A stretch of DNA of 7,441 nt from Chitinophagaceae bacterium (GCA_947468255.1 CANIMM010000148.1:1-7441), one strand, 5' to 3'. Positions 1 to 6,748 are shown, counted from the first letter of the stretch. Notes: generated by a model not told the origin, from the letters alone. Program-made: numbers and translations.

Positions 1-48
1 AGGCGATGTTTTGATTAATCCTTCATTCAAAAAATAAATTGCCCTATT

Positions 49-555
49 ATGAAAAAAATTATTAAGCCAATAGCATTGGTATTGTTCGCTGCTTTTATCA
101 TCATTCAGTTTTTTCGCCCCGAAAAAAACCTGCATGCAACCGGTGCCCCTAGTGCCAATGATATCAGCACAGTTTATCCCATGCCCAAGGAAGTAGCTAC
201 CATATTACAAACAAGTTGCTACGACTGTCATAGCAACAATACCCATTACCCTTGGTATGCTAATCTTCAACCAGTTGCCTGGTGGTTGGCAGATCATATT
301 AAAGAAGGAAAAAAAGAAATTGATTTTTCTGAATTCGCTTCCTATCGTATTGGACGGCAATACAAGAAGTTTGAGGAGATCAATAAGCAGATTGAAGAAG
401 GTGAAATGCCGCTTGAATCATACACGCTTATTCATACCGAAACAAAATTGAGTGCTGAACAAAAAGCAATTGTAAAAAATTGGGTCAATTCATCAAGAGA
501 TTCCATCAAGGCGCATTATCCAGAAGATAGTTTGAAACGACCTAAAAGGCCGTAG
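49..555 (+). CDS. Membrane-anchored haem-binding-domain protein (mono-haem c-type, Haem_bd family)
   Basis: This 168-residue protein probably binds one covalent c-type haem on the periplasmic side of the inner membrane and takes part in electron transfer or haem handling; its partner is not known. Residues 1-4 are basic (MKKI) and residues 5-22 form one hydrophobic helix, which looks like an uncleaved anchor because no signal-peptidase site follows. The haem attachment motif is C57-Y-D-C60-H61, followed by the aromatic stretch YPWYANLQPVAWW at residues 67-79, which is characteristic of the Bacteroidota Haem_bd domain. M120 in GEMP is the likely sixth iron ligand. The length is normal for this single-domain family. 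The next gene starts 25 nt downstream on the same strand, so the two are probably co-transcribed. The family call rests on recognised motifs; the physiological role is inference. Confidence 0.9.
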   Translation: MKKIIKPIALVLFAAFIIIQFFRPEKNLHATGAPSANDISTVYPMPKEVATILQTSCYDCHSNNTHYPWYANLQPVAWWLADHIKEGKKEIDFSEFASYRIGRQYKKFEEINKQIEEGEMPLESYTLIHTETKLSAEQKAIVKNWVNSSRDSIKAHYPEDSLKRPKRP

Positions 556-580
556 ATAAAATAATTCACCATTTGATAGC

Positions 581-1087
581 ATGGCAATCAAAAAAAAAAT
601 ATTGGCCTTTGCAATGCTGCTACTGGCAGCTGCTCCACTATTTTTCATTTTGGGGCACCTGGTTAAACGGGAGCTCGTCTACCATCAAATGATGGAAAAG
701 CTGGAAAATAATTCGCTTCATACGATTTCCATTCGAATCGCCGACATTAACTGGATAAAAAAAAACAAGGAGGTGTTAGTTGATGGAAAGTTATTTGATG
801 TGAAATCATGGGAAATTATTGACGGCCAGGCAAAATTAACTGGGTTGTTCGATGATGAAGAAACCAAGCTAGAAAAGGAATTCAGCTCAACAATGCACCA
901 AAATAATAACCAACAGGCTCCCATCAACCAGCTGGCTCTAAAATTTATTTTTAATTTTCTATTTACCAATAAGCAAGCATTGCTTACCCCTTTACTTCTT
1001 CAAAATTGTAAACCCGTATACCTAGTCTATAATGAGGATGCAGTTGCCCTGAGCTTTACTATAAATACACCTCCCCCCAATTGTTAG
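581..1087 (+). CDS. Conserved-looking hypothetical protein, membrane-anchored or secreted, upstream of a TonB receptor
   Basis: I do not recognise a named family. The 168-residue product has a basic start (MAIKKK) and a hydrophobic stretch at about residues 7-26, so it is exported or anchored by an N-terminal helix. The following domain (about 45-100) reads as a small mixed fold: HTISIRIADINW, then EVLVDGKLFDVKSWEI, then KLTGLFDDEE. A polar linker (NNNQQ, 108-112) and a second hydrophobic patch (118-140) precede a tail ending in PPPNC. Its only cysteines are C143 and C168, which could form a disulfide or bind a metal. From memory, similar short proteins with a 'DGK-FD-KS' core and a proline-rich end sit just upstream of TonB-dependent receptors in many Bacteroidota. 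That fits this position, 177 nt before such a receptor and 25 nt after the haem-binding gene. A role as an accessory to the receptor is inference. Confidence 0.8.
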   Translation: MAIKKKILAFAMLLLAAAPLFFILGHLVKRELVYHQMMEKLENNSLHTISIRIADINWIKKNKEVLVDGKLFDVKSWEIIDGQAKLTGLFDDEETKLEKEFSSTMHQNNNQQAPINQLALKFIFNFLFTNKQALLTPLLLQNCKPVYLVYNEDAVALSFTINTPPPNC

Positions 1088-1109
1088 CTTCAAGCCACTT
1101 GATACAATA

Positions 1110-1132
1110 TTCACTTACAGCCTGTAAGTGAA
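1110..1132. repeat. Near-perfect inverted repeat, 11-bp arms around one base
   Basis: TTCACTTACAG at 1110-1120 is the exact reverse complement of CTGTAAGTGAA at 1122-1132, with a single C between them. It lies 22 nt after the stop of the preceding gene and about 130 nt before the receptor start. As RNA it would fold into a roughly 10-bp hairpin with a three-base loop, which could end transcription of the two upstream genes. It is followed by AAAGTTGAAG rather than a T run, so it is not a classic intrinsic terminator. The dyad symmetry of the DNA fits an operator for a dimeric regulator just as well. Confidence 0.6.
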
Positions 1133-1264
1133 AGTTGAAGTATATCAATAATACAATAGGCAAATGCAAATTAATGCACCAAATCAGCATAGGAAAAAGC
1201 CATCAACCAACGAATGGTATTTTCTCTTTTTTTGGCAGACCTATGCCATCACTCAAAAAATAAT

Positions 1265-3574
1265 ATGAAAAAAATATATTTACTAGTCGAATTTTTTTTA
1301 CTGACTCAAGCTGTCCATGCACAAAAAAACAATCATCCTCCAACCGACACCAGCTTCAAACACATTGAATTGGAAGAGGTAGTAGTTTCTTCCAGTGGAT
1401 TTAGTGAAAGAAAAAAAAATATAGCGCAGAAAATAGATGTCATCTCAGCACAAACTATTGCACAATCCAACTCGCAAAACACAGGAGACCTGCTAATCAA
1501 TACCGGCAAAATTTTTGTTCAAAAAAGCCAGCAAGGGGGCAGCAGTCCAGTAATAAGAGGGTTTGAAGCAAGTAGAATTTTAATTTTAATTGATGGCGTA
1601 AGGATGAACAATGCCATTTACCGGTCGGGGCATTTACAAAACATCATTACCAACGACCAAAATTCATTACAACAAGTGGAGGTAATGTATGGGCCATCTT
1701 CGACTATTTACGGAAGTGACGCATTAGGAGGTTCTATTCATTTAATAACCAAATCGCCCATACTGTCGGATAGCAAGGAAACAGTTTCAACGGGTACTGC
1801 TTTTACTAGGTATAGTAGCGTGAATGAAGAAAAAACCATTCACGCGGATCTAAGTATCGGCACCAAACATATCGCCTGGCTGCAGTCTTATAACTTCAGT
1901 GATTTTGGGGACATGAAAATGGGGCAAAACTATCCTGATCAATATCCTGACTTTGGAAGAAGAAGCCAATATATTGGGCAAGTGAATGGGGTTGATTCTG
2001 TTATGAAAAATACAGATGACAGGGTGCAAAAATTTTCTGGATACCGCCAGTGGGATGTCATCCAAAAATTGCTTTTTAAACAAAACGAACATGTTTCCCA
2101 CACGCTCAATCTTCAACTGTCTAACACTAACAATGTGCCCAGGTATGATCGACTACAAGACACCAAAAATTTCGGAGCTGCCATAGGAACCAGGCTGCGA
2201 TTTGCGGAATGGTATTATGGTCCACAAAAAAGAGAAATGGGTGCTTATGAACTCAATGTTTCAAAAGCTGCTTTTTTTGATGAATTAAAGATGAATGTTA
2301 ATTATCAATCCATTGAAGAAAGCAGACAAACCAGAGAATATAAACGCCTTGATAGATTTGACAGCCAGTTGGAAAGGGTAAACGTATTTGGAACAACGGT
2401 AAGCGGAAGAATAAAAATGGGCAACCATGAATGGGTAATGGGTGGGGATATTCAACTCAACGATGTGCAATCAACTGCCAAAAGGACTAATTTAATTACC
2501 GGAGTGGCAAGCAAACTCAACACCCGGTATCCAGACGGGAAAAACAAAATGAATAATTTCGGAATCTATGCCCAGCATACTTTCAAGTTCAAAAGCAAAA
2601 AACTAGTCTTAAATGATGGCCTTCGTATTCAATCGATCCACTTGCAAAGCAATGTACTAGATAACTCCTTTTTTAATTTACCGGATACTGCAGTAAAGCA
2701 AAATAATATTGCACTTACTGGTAATGTTGGAATTGTTTACACTCCCCAAAAGGGCACCTTAATAAGTGCATCCATCTCTTCGGGATTCAGAACTCCCAAC
2801 ATGGATGATTTGTCGAAAATATTTGAATCTAGCACCTCAGCAAAGCAGGTTGTATTACCCAATGCAAATTTAAAACCTGAGTTTACTTACAATGCTGACA
2901 TAACCATACAGCAAATGATTGCTCAAAAAATCAGCGTTGAATTGACTGGTTTTTACACCCTATTCAATCAGGCAATTATAAAAGCTCCTTTTAAATTAAA
3001 TGGGCAGGATTCAATTATATATAATGGAGTAAAAAGCCAGGTATTAGCCAGCCAAAACGTAAATCATGCAAATTTATACGGACTGTCGCTGGGGGTAAAA
3101 GCTGGACTATTTTCGGGCTTTAGTTTTAGCAGCAGTTTAAGCGCAACAAAAGGCTTTTATCGCACCGATAATTCAGCGAGCTCCAGTGTATATGAGCAAC
3201 AGGCAAATGGCAGCTATTTACTTGTGAATAAAAAAGTAGCTACAAAACCGCTAGACCATATCCCGCCGCTGATTGGGAAAACCAGTCTTGTTTTCCAGCA
3301 TAACAAAATTAATTCGGAGATTTTTTTGCTTTATAATGGCTGGAAACATTTGGACCAGTATAATGCTGATGGAGAGGATAATGCGCAATACGCTACGGCT
3401 GATGGAATGCCTTCTTGGTTAACGGTCAACTGGAAAGGTTCGGTAAATTGCAGTAAAAACGTACTACTTCAGGTTGGAATTGACAATATTTTTGATAGAA
3501 ACTACCGATATTTTGCTTCCGGATTCTCGGCGGGAGGAAGAAATTTCATAGTTGCACTAAGGCTAAATTGGTGA
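1265..3574 (+). CDS. TonB-dependent outer-membrane receptor (haem/haemoglobin-receptor-like plug)
   Basis: This 769-residue outer-membrane transporter takes up a scarce ligand using TonB/ExbBD energy. The ATG at 1265 is chosen because it gives a clean signal peptide (MKKIYLLVEFFLLTQAVHA, cleavage after A19). The in-frame ATG at 1214 would only add 17 residues ahead of it. A TonB-box-like segment, ELEEVVV, lies at 35-41. The plug domain (about 50-163) carries PVIRGFEASRILILIDGVRM, the YRSGHLQ segment and GPSSTIYGSDALGG, all typical of Bacteroidota receptors resembling haem/haemoglobin receptors. The remainder is the 22-strand-type barrel, ending in an aromatic residue (ALRLNW) as expected for assembly by the BAM machinery. 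FRTP (508-511) and PNANL (532-536) match the FRAP and NPNL boxes of haem receptors, but no histidine lies between them, so haem is not assured. There is no N-terminal carboxypeptidase-regulatory-like domain, so this is not a SusC-type protein. A strong terminator follows. Confidence 0.93.
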   Translation: MKKIYLLVEFFLLTQAVHAQKNNHPPTDTSFKHIELEEVVVSSSGFSERKKNIAQKIDVISAQTIAQSNSQNTGDLLINTGKIFVQKSQQGGSSPVIRGFEASRILILIDGVRMNNAIYRSGHLQNIITNDQNSLQQVEVMYGPSSTIYGSDALGGSIHLITKSPILSDSKETVSTGTAFTRYSSVNEEKTIHADLSIGTKHIAWLQSYNFSDFGDMKMGQNYPDQYPDFGRRSQYIGQVNGVDSVMKNTDDRVQKFSGYRQWDVIQKLLFKQNEHVSHTLNLQLSNTNNVPRYDRLQDTKNFGAAIGTRLRFAEWYYGPQKREMGAYELNVSKAAFFDELKMNVNYQSIEESRQTREYKRLDRFDSQLERVNVFGTTVSGRIKMGNHEWVMGGDIQLNDVQSTAKRTNLITGVASKLNTRYPDGKNKMNNFGIYAQHTFKFKSKKLVLNDGLRIQSIHLQSNVLDNSFFNLPDTAVKQNNIALTGNVGIVYTPQKGTLISASISSGFRTPNMDDLSKIFESSTSAKQVVLPNANLKPEFTYNADITIQQMIAQKISVELTGFYTLFNQAIIKAPFKLNGQDSIIYNGVKSQVLASQNVNHANLYGLSLGVKAGLFSGFSFSSSLSATKGFYRTDNSASSSVYEQQANGSYLLVNKKVATKPLDHIPPLIGKTSLVFQHNKINSEIFLLYNGWKHLDQYNADGEDNAQYATADGMPSWLTVNWKGSVNCSKNVLLQVGIDNIFDRNYRYFASGFSAGGRNFIVALRLNW

Positions 3575-3596
3575 AAAACTTACAATAACCTATATA

Positions 3597-3628
3597 AAAA
3601 CGGCCAAATTTCAAAATTTGGCCGTTTT
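3597..3628 (+). terminator. Strong intrinsic terminator after the TonB receptor
   Basis: A 15-bp perfect stem (AAAACGGCCAAATTT at 3597-3611 pairing with AAATTTGGCCGTTTT at 3614-3628) encloses a two-base spacer, in practice a loop of about four bases. The GC-rich CGGCC/GGCCG block sits at the base of the stem and is followed by TTTT. It starts 22 nt after the receptor stop. The A run on the left flank means the same hairpin could also terminate transcription from the opposite strand, though no gene on that strand is visible. It separates the receptor from the sigma-factor unit. Confidence 0.9.
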
Positions 3629-3642
3629 GCTGATGCAGCAAA
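3626..3642. repeat. Short inverted repeat between terminator and sigma-factor gene
   Basis: TTTGCTG (3626-3632) and CAGCAAA (3636-3642) are perfect 7-bp arms around ATG. The left arm overlaps the T run of the preceding terminator. The repeat lies 45 nt before the sigma-factor start, a sensible place for an operator, but seven-base arms in AT-rich DNA may also arise by chance. Confidence 0.35.
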
Positions 3643-3687
3643 TTAACAAAGTATTTTGCCTATATTTATAGTGTAAAAAGCACAATT

Positions 3688-4257
3688 ATGACAGAAGAGC
3701 TTATGCTGGCTGGATGTCTTACTAATAATGCCGCTTCCCAGGAAGCGTTGTATGCTCGTTTTAGTCCTCGTATGCTAGGGGTGTGCTACCGTTTTGCAAA
3801 AAACAGGGAAGATGCGGAAGATATGCTTCAGGAAGGATTCATAAAAATATTTGCCCAAATACATCAATTTAGAAATGAAGGGGTATTAGAAGGTTGGATT
3901 AGGAGAATTGTAGTACATACTTGTATCAATGTGCTAAAAAAGAATAAAAAATTTTCGGATAGTGTTGATATCACTTTTGCTAGTGGAGTTGGAATAAAAG
4001 AAGAAAGTATCCCATCCATTATGCAGGCAAAAGAGGTGGTAGAATGTATCCGGTTATTGCCCATTGGTTACAGAACCGTACTAAATCTTTATGCAATAGA
4101 AGGCTACTCGCATAGAGAAATTGGCTTAATGCTCGATATAGAGGAAAGCACCAGCCGCTCACAATATACAAGAGCAAAATCAATGCTGGAAGGGGTATTA
4201 GTTAAAAAGAAAATTATTGGTACCCGAAGTGGTAAAAAAACTTTATTGGGCGCTTAA
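3688..4257 (+). CDS. ECF-type RNA polymerase sigma factor (sigma-70 family)
   Basis: This 189-residue protein directs RNA polymerase to a specific set of promoters. Region 2 spans about residues 15-85: LYARFSPRMLGVCYRF, then the core-binding stretch EDAEDMLQEGFIKIFAQI (41-58) and the DNA-melting part EGWIRRIVVHTCINVLKK. A variable linker (86-115) leads to region 4 (about 118-170), with LLPIGYRTVLNLYAIEGY and the helix-turn-helix HREIGLMLDIEESTSRSQ, which recognises the -35-like element. Regions 1 and 3 are absent, as expected for the ECF group, and the length is typical. The basic tail (VKKKIIGTRSGKK) is unremarkable. The next gene starts 60 nt downstream and encodes a membrane protein that may control it. 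The upstream DNA has only a degraded housekeeping-type promoter (TTTTG at 3625-3629, TATTTTG at 3652-3658), so the unit may be read from its own or another alternative sigma factor. Confidence 0.93.
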   Translation: MTEELMLAGCLTNNAASQEALYARFSPRMLGVCYRFAKNREDAEDMLQEGFIKIFAQIHQFRNEGVLEGWIRRIVVHTCINVLKKNKKFSDSVDITFASGVGIKEESIPSIMQAKEVVECIRLLPIGYRTVLNLYAIEGYSHREIGLMLDIEESTSRSQYTRAKSMLEGVLVKKKIIGTRSGKKTLLGA

Positions 4258-4317
4258 GCAGCAATAAAATAAAGACCGACCAAACTAACAATAGAATTAA
4301 TAGAAACTTTGTGATTG

Positions 4318-5901
4318 ATGAATAGAAAATTGCATACTGACGAATTTGAACGAATGCTACGAGAGATGTCAGACGAATTCAGGATGTATCCTTCCAAAAG
4401 GATATGGAACAGCATTTACAACAATATACACCCGGGGCGAAAATGGCCTTCGGTTGTAATGACTATTGCCCTAGTTTCCACTTTAATTTTAGTAGGCCGC
4501 ATCAACACCTCCGATTCTTCTACTGATATAGGATCTGCAGCCATGCCAATTGTAGCAGCAAACACAACCATTCCAAGCTCAACCAACACCATTGGGTCGA
4601 CAACCGAGCTACTAAACGAATCGAATCAATCGGTTATCCGACAGATCAATTACAATAAAGTAAGTTCAATCAATAATAGCAAGGTCAATATCATAAAAAA
4701 GAAAGGCGCTATTCGCGCTGAATATACTAGTTCAGCAACTATTGTAGAATCAGCAATTTTTGCGAAAAAAAACACTGGAAAAAACAAGCTGCTTTCTCAA
4801 ATAAAATCAGCATTGTCTGGCGACAATCAACATGTCAACATAGCCAGTCAATCTTACCGCAGCATAAACGAGAAGCAATCTGATTTAGATGCCCAGGAGC
4901 CTGGAATTGAAATAGGTGAGACGCAATCTGCTCCCCTAGCTTCGTTGCAAAAAACAAGTGTAGGCGATTTGCTAAATGCAATTTCAATAGATGAACTTAC
5001 CAGTAAAAATCTAAAAATGGAAATGGCGGAAGTTTTACGGAATGAAATTTCTAACATAAACAACAAACCACTCACTCAAAATAGTCAAGACGAGGTTTCC
5101 ATGAAAGACAAGGAATGGATTGAAAACTACGCTTTGTATAATCGGCGAGCTTCGAAAAAATGGGCAGGCAAACTTTCTTGGCAAGTTTACGCAACCCCTT
5201 CTATTGTTTACCGCTCACTTACCAGTGGCCCTAACTTCGGCAATGCGATTAGCAACCCTCCCTATGCCATTTCAGCTGCCAACCAGGCCCTGCGGGATGC
5301 TGTTAACCAAGTGCCTGCTATGGGCTTAGAAATTGGCTCCGGGCTGCAATATGCTATTTTAAAAGGACTTACTGTTAAAGGAAGTGTACAATTAAATTAT
5401 ACCCGCTATAATACCAATGCATTTGAAAATTCGCATCCTTTTTCTACGCAACTTACACTACATGATTTTGCTACCAATACCAATTACGAAATATTAAGAA
5501 CAACTCCCTATTCCAATCATTCAGGCCTTAAAGCCACTAAACTTCACAACGAAACTTTTCAAATATCTATACCTATTGGTGCAGACTTGAAATTGATGGG
5601 TAATGAAAAAATACAATGGAATATTGGGGCAACCATTCAACCTACTTTCATAGCAGGAGGAAAAGATTACCTAATTTCATCAGACAAGCGCAATTATGTC
5701 AAAGAACCCTCCCTGCTCAACAAATGGAATCTAAATGCAGGCCTGGAGACCTTCATCACCTTCAAATTCAATGGGCTCAACTGGCAGGTAGGTCCTCAAT
5801 TTAGGACACAGCTATATTCTACCAACAGTAAGCAATATATTGTCGAAGAACGACTGCTTAATTATGGAATAAAGTTCGGAGTGTCTAAAATTATTCAATA
5901 A
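4318..5901 (+). CDS. Single-pass membrane protein with long linker and C-terminal beta-barrel-like domain; candidate anti-sigma/sensor
   Basis: The ATG at 4318 gives 527 residues; a TTG codon directly before it is in frame but not preferred. Residues 1-42 are a charged, probably cytoplasmic tail containing YPSKRIWNSIYNNIHPGRKW (24-43). A single transmembrane helix follows at about 43-60. Residues 61-260 are rich in Ser, Thr, Asn and Gln with little predicted fold, like a long periplasmic linker. After DKEWIENYALYNRR (264-277) the C-terminal part (about 285-527) shows alternating beta-strands (GKLSWQVYATPSIVYRSL, SVQLNYTRYN, WNIGATIQPTF, WQVGPQFRTQLYS, YGIKFGVSKI) like small Bacteroidota outer-membrane barrels. 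It directly follows an ECF sigma gene with no separate anti-sigma gene. The N-terminal 'P-x4-W-x2-I' pattern plus helix plus barrel recalls proteins paired with ECF sigma factors elsewhere in Bacteroidota. The anti-sigma role is inference; the end lacks a terminal Phe or Trp, so barrel insertion is not certain. Confidence 0.8.
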   Translation: MNRKLHTDEFERMLREMSDEFRMYPSKRIWNSIYNNIHPGRKWPSVVMTIALVSTLILVGRINTSDSSTDIGSAAMPIVAANTTIPSSTNTIGSTTELLNESNQSVIRQINYNKVSSINNSKVNIIKKKGAIRAEYTSSATIVESAIFAKKNTGKNKLLSQIKSALSGDNQHVNIASQSYRSINEKQSDLDAQEPGIEIGETQSAPLASLQKTSVGDLLNAISIDELTSKNLKMEMAEVLRNEISNINNKPLTQNSQDEVSMKDKEWIENYALYNRRASKKWAGKLSWQVYATPSIVYRSLTSGPNFGNAISNPPYAISAANQALRDAVNQVPAMGLEIGSGLQYAILKGLTVKGSVQLNYTRYNTNAFENSHPFSTQLTLHDFATNTNYEILRTTPYSNHSGLKATKLHNETFQISIPIGADLKLMGNEKIQWNIGATIQPTFIAGGKDYLISSDKRNYVKEPSLLNKWNLNAGLETFITFKFNGLNWQVGPQFRTQLYSTNSKQYIVEERLLNYGIKFGVSKIIQ

Positions 5902-5962
5902 CTGATATTTCCAATTTCATAAAAGATAGTTTTTCTAACGAACTAAGTGCTGCAGCAATCCC

Positions 5963-5992
5963 TTGTTTCCATTTGCTTTCTGTGTATTTTTG
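5963..5992 (+). promoter_or_regulatory. Bacteroidota housekeeping promoter for the lipoprotein gene
   Basis: TTG at 5963-5965 is separated by exactly 19 nt from TATTTTTG at 5985-5992. This matches both parts of the Bacteroidota primary-sigma promoter (TTG near -33, TAnnTTTG near -7) without a mismatch. The expected transcript would begin around 5997-6000 and carry a leader of about 80 nt before the ATG at 6081. The position, 62 nt after the barrel-protein stop, argues that the lipoprotein gene is transcribed separately from the sigma-factor unit. Confidence 0.65.
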
Positions 5993-6080
5993 TGCCAGAG
6001 TAATTGGGCCACAAAAATAATTATCCATCCACTAAGGGACCCGATAGTTATATGACTTGGCCAACAAAAAACAAACATGC

Positions 6081-6665
6081 ATGAATAAATTTAGTATCCT
6101 CGCAATTGGCCTATTCATCTTGAATAGTTGTTCCAACAGCTCCAAAAAAAACAATACCCCCGAAGAAAAAACAATAGCAGCCTCTTTTTTCCCTGTTACC
6201 TCATTCATCAAGGGACAAATCATTGTCTTGGATTCACTTCCAGTTACCCCCTTGCAAATCACTACTATTAAGGGGAAATCAGATTCAATCTGGATAACCA
6301 AAGAAGGGATGAAAAAAATGCTGCTTCCTTTTCTAACGCCGGTAATTAATGAAACCAATTTGATCAATTTTTTTACAGAAACAAAATTCAAAGATCAAAC
6401 ACTCAATGCGATCACTTTTACTTACGACCCTTCCAGAATCTTACCTGATTCGATCCCGCTTCGACACTGGGATGTATATGTTAACCCAGAAACAGGGAAT
6501 GTTGAAAAAGTATATATTGTAAAAACAACCAAAGAACAGGGGCAAAATTTGACGCAGCAACTTACCTGGCAAACCAACAAACTAGTAAAAATAACTACAA
6601 TACTAAATACAACAAATGGAGATCAAGCACTATTGAAAGAAGTGGTTTTTATTTGGAACTTTTAA
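6081..6665 (+). CDS. Hypothetical lipoprotein of unknown function
   Basis: The 194-residue product starts at the ATG at 6081, because this gives a compact lipoprotein signal: MNKFSILAIGLFILNSC, with C17 the lipidated cysteine in a LNSC lipobox. The TTG eight codons upstream would only add a poor leader. The residues after the cysteine (SNSSKKNN) are polar and basic rather than acidic, so the surface-export signal of Bacteroidota lipoproteins is not evident and a periplasm-facing location is more likely. The mature part contains FFPVTSFIKGQIIVLDSLPV (36-55) and YDPSRILPDSIPLRHWDVYV (115-134). NPETGNVEKVYIVK, LTWQTNKLVKIT and a final VVFIWNF follow. These beta-rich segments feel conserved from Chitinophagaceae genomes, but I know no function. 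A promoter lies upstream and uvrC begins 115 nt downstream. Confidence 0.85.
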   Translation: MNKFSILAIGLFILNSCSNSSKKNNTPEEKTIAASFFPVTSFIKGQIIVLDSLPVTPLQITTIKGKSDSIWITKEGMKKMLLPFLTPVINETNLINFFTETKFKDQTLNAITFTYDPSRILPDSIPLRHWDVYVNPETGNVEKVYIVKTTKEQGQNLTQQLTWQTNKLVKITTILNTTNGDQALLKEVVFIWNF

Positions 6666-6705
6666 ATATATAAAAATTGGTGCATTCCTTTAAATTGAAA
6701 GCAGC

Positions 6706-6721
6706 TTGAAAATACTTTCAA
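6706..6721. repeat. Small inverted repeat after the lipoprotein gene
   Basis: TTGAAA (6706-6711) and TTTCAA (6716-6721) pair around ATAC; flanking GC bases extend the stem if one A is bulged. It lies 40 nt after the lipoprotein stop, where a terminator would be expected, but there is no T run behind it, so any terminator role is weak. Confidence 0.3.
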
Positions 6722-6734
6722 AGCCTAACCAATA

Positions 6735-6748
6735 CAAAACTAGTTTTG
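6735..6748 (+). promoter_or_regulatory. Putative uvrC promoter -7 element inside a 14-bp palindrome
   Basis: TAGTTTTG at 6741-6748 matches the Bacteroidota -7 consensus TAnnTTTG exactly and lies 32 nt before the uvrC ATG. It forms the right part of CAAAACTAGTTTTG (6735-6748), which equals its own reverse complement. The -33 region is weak: TTTC at 6716-6719 with a 21-nt spacer is the best candidate. The element could be a promoter, an operator covering it, or both. Confidence 0.4.

Noticed and set aside
1..37. Reading frame 2 is open from the left edge to a TAA at 35-37 (GDVLINPSFKK), possibly the tail of an upstream gene
   Set aside because: Only eleven codons are visible, too few to distinguish a real C-terminus from chance, although the 11-nt gap to the next gene would be plausible.
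11..41. TTG at 11-13 and TAAATTG at 35-41 as a promoter for the haem-binding gene
   Set aside because: The -7 match lacks one T and transcription would start almost on the ATG at 49, so it is not convincing.
718..969. Reverse-strand open frame of 83 codons
   Set aside because: It lies entirely within the 168-residue + strand gene, has no recognisable domain and reads like a shadow frame.
1214..1264. Upstream in-frame ATG for the TonB receptor
   Set aside because: It would put 17 residues in front of a clean signal peptide that starts at 1265.
1088..1264. A riboswitch (for example cobalamin) ahead of the TonB receptor
   Set aside because: No conserved riboswitch core could be found; the region contains only the inverted repeat and a short GCAAAT tandem at 1160-1171.
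5120..5329. Out-of-frame + strand open frame inside the barrel-like gene
   Set aside because: The overlapping long frame is continuous and has coherent beta-strand patterning, so this is a shadow.
6032..6391. Reverse-strand open frame of 119 codons
   Set aside because: It overlaps the lipoprotein gene, which has a signal peptide, lipobox and promoter; the reverse product shows no known motif.
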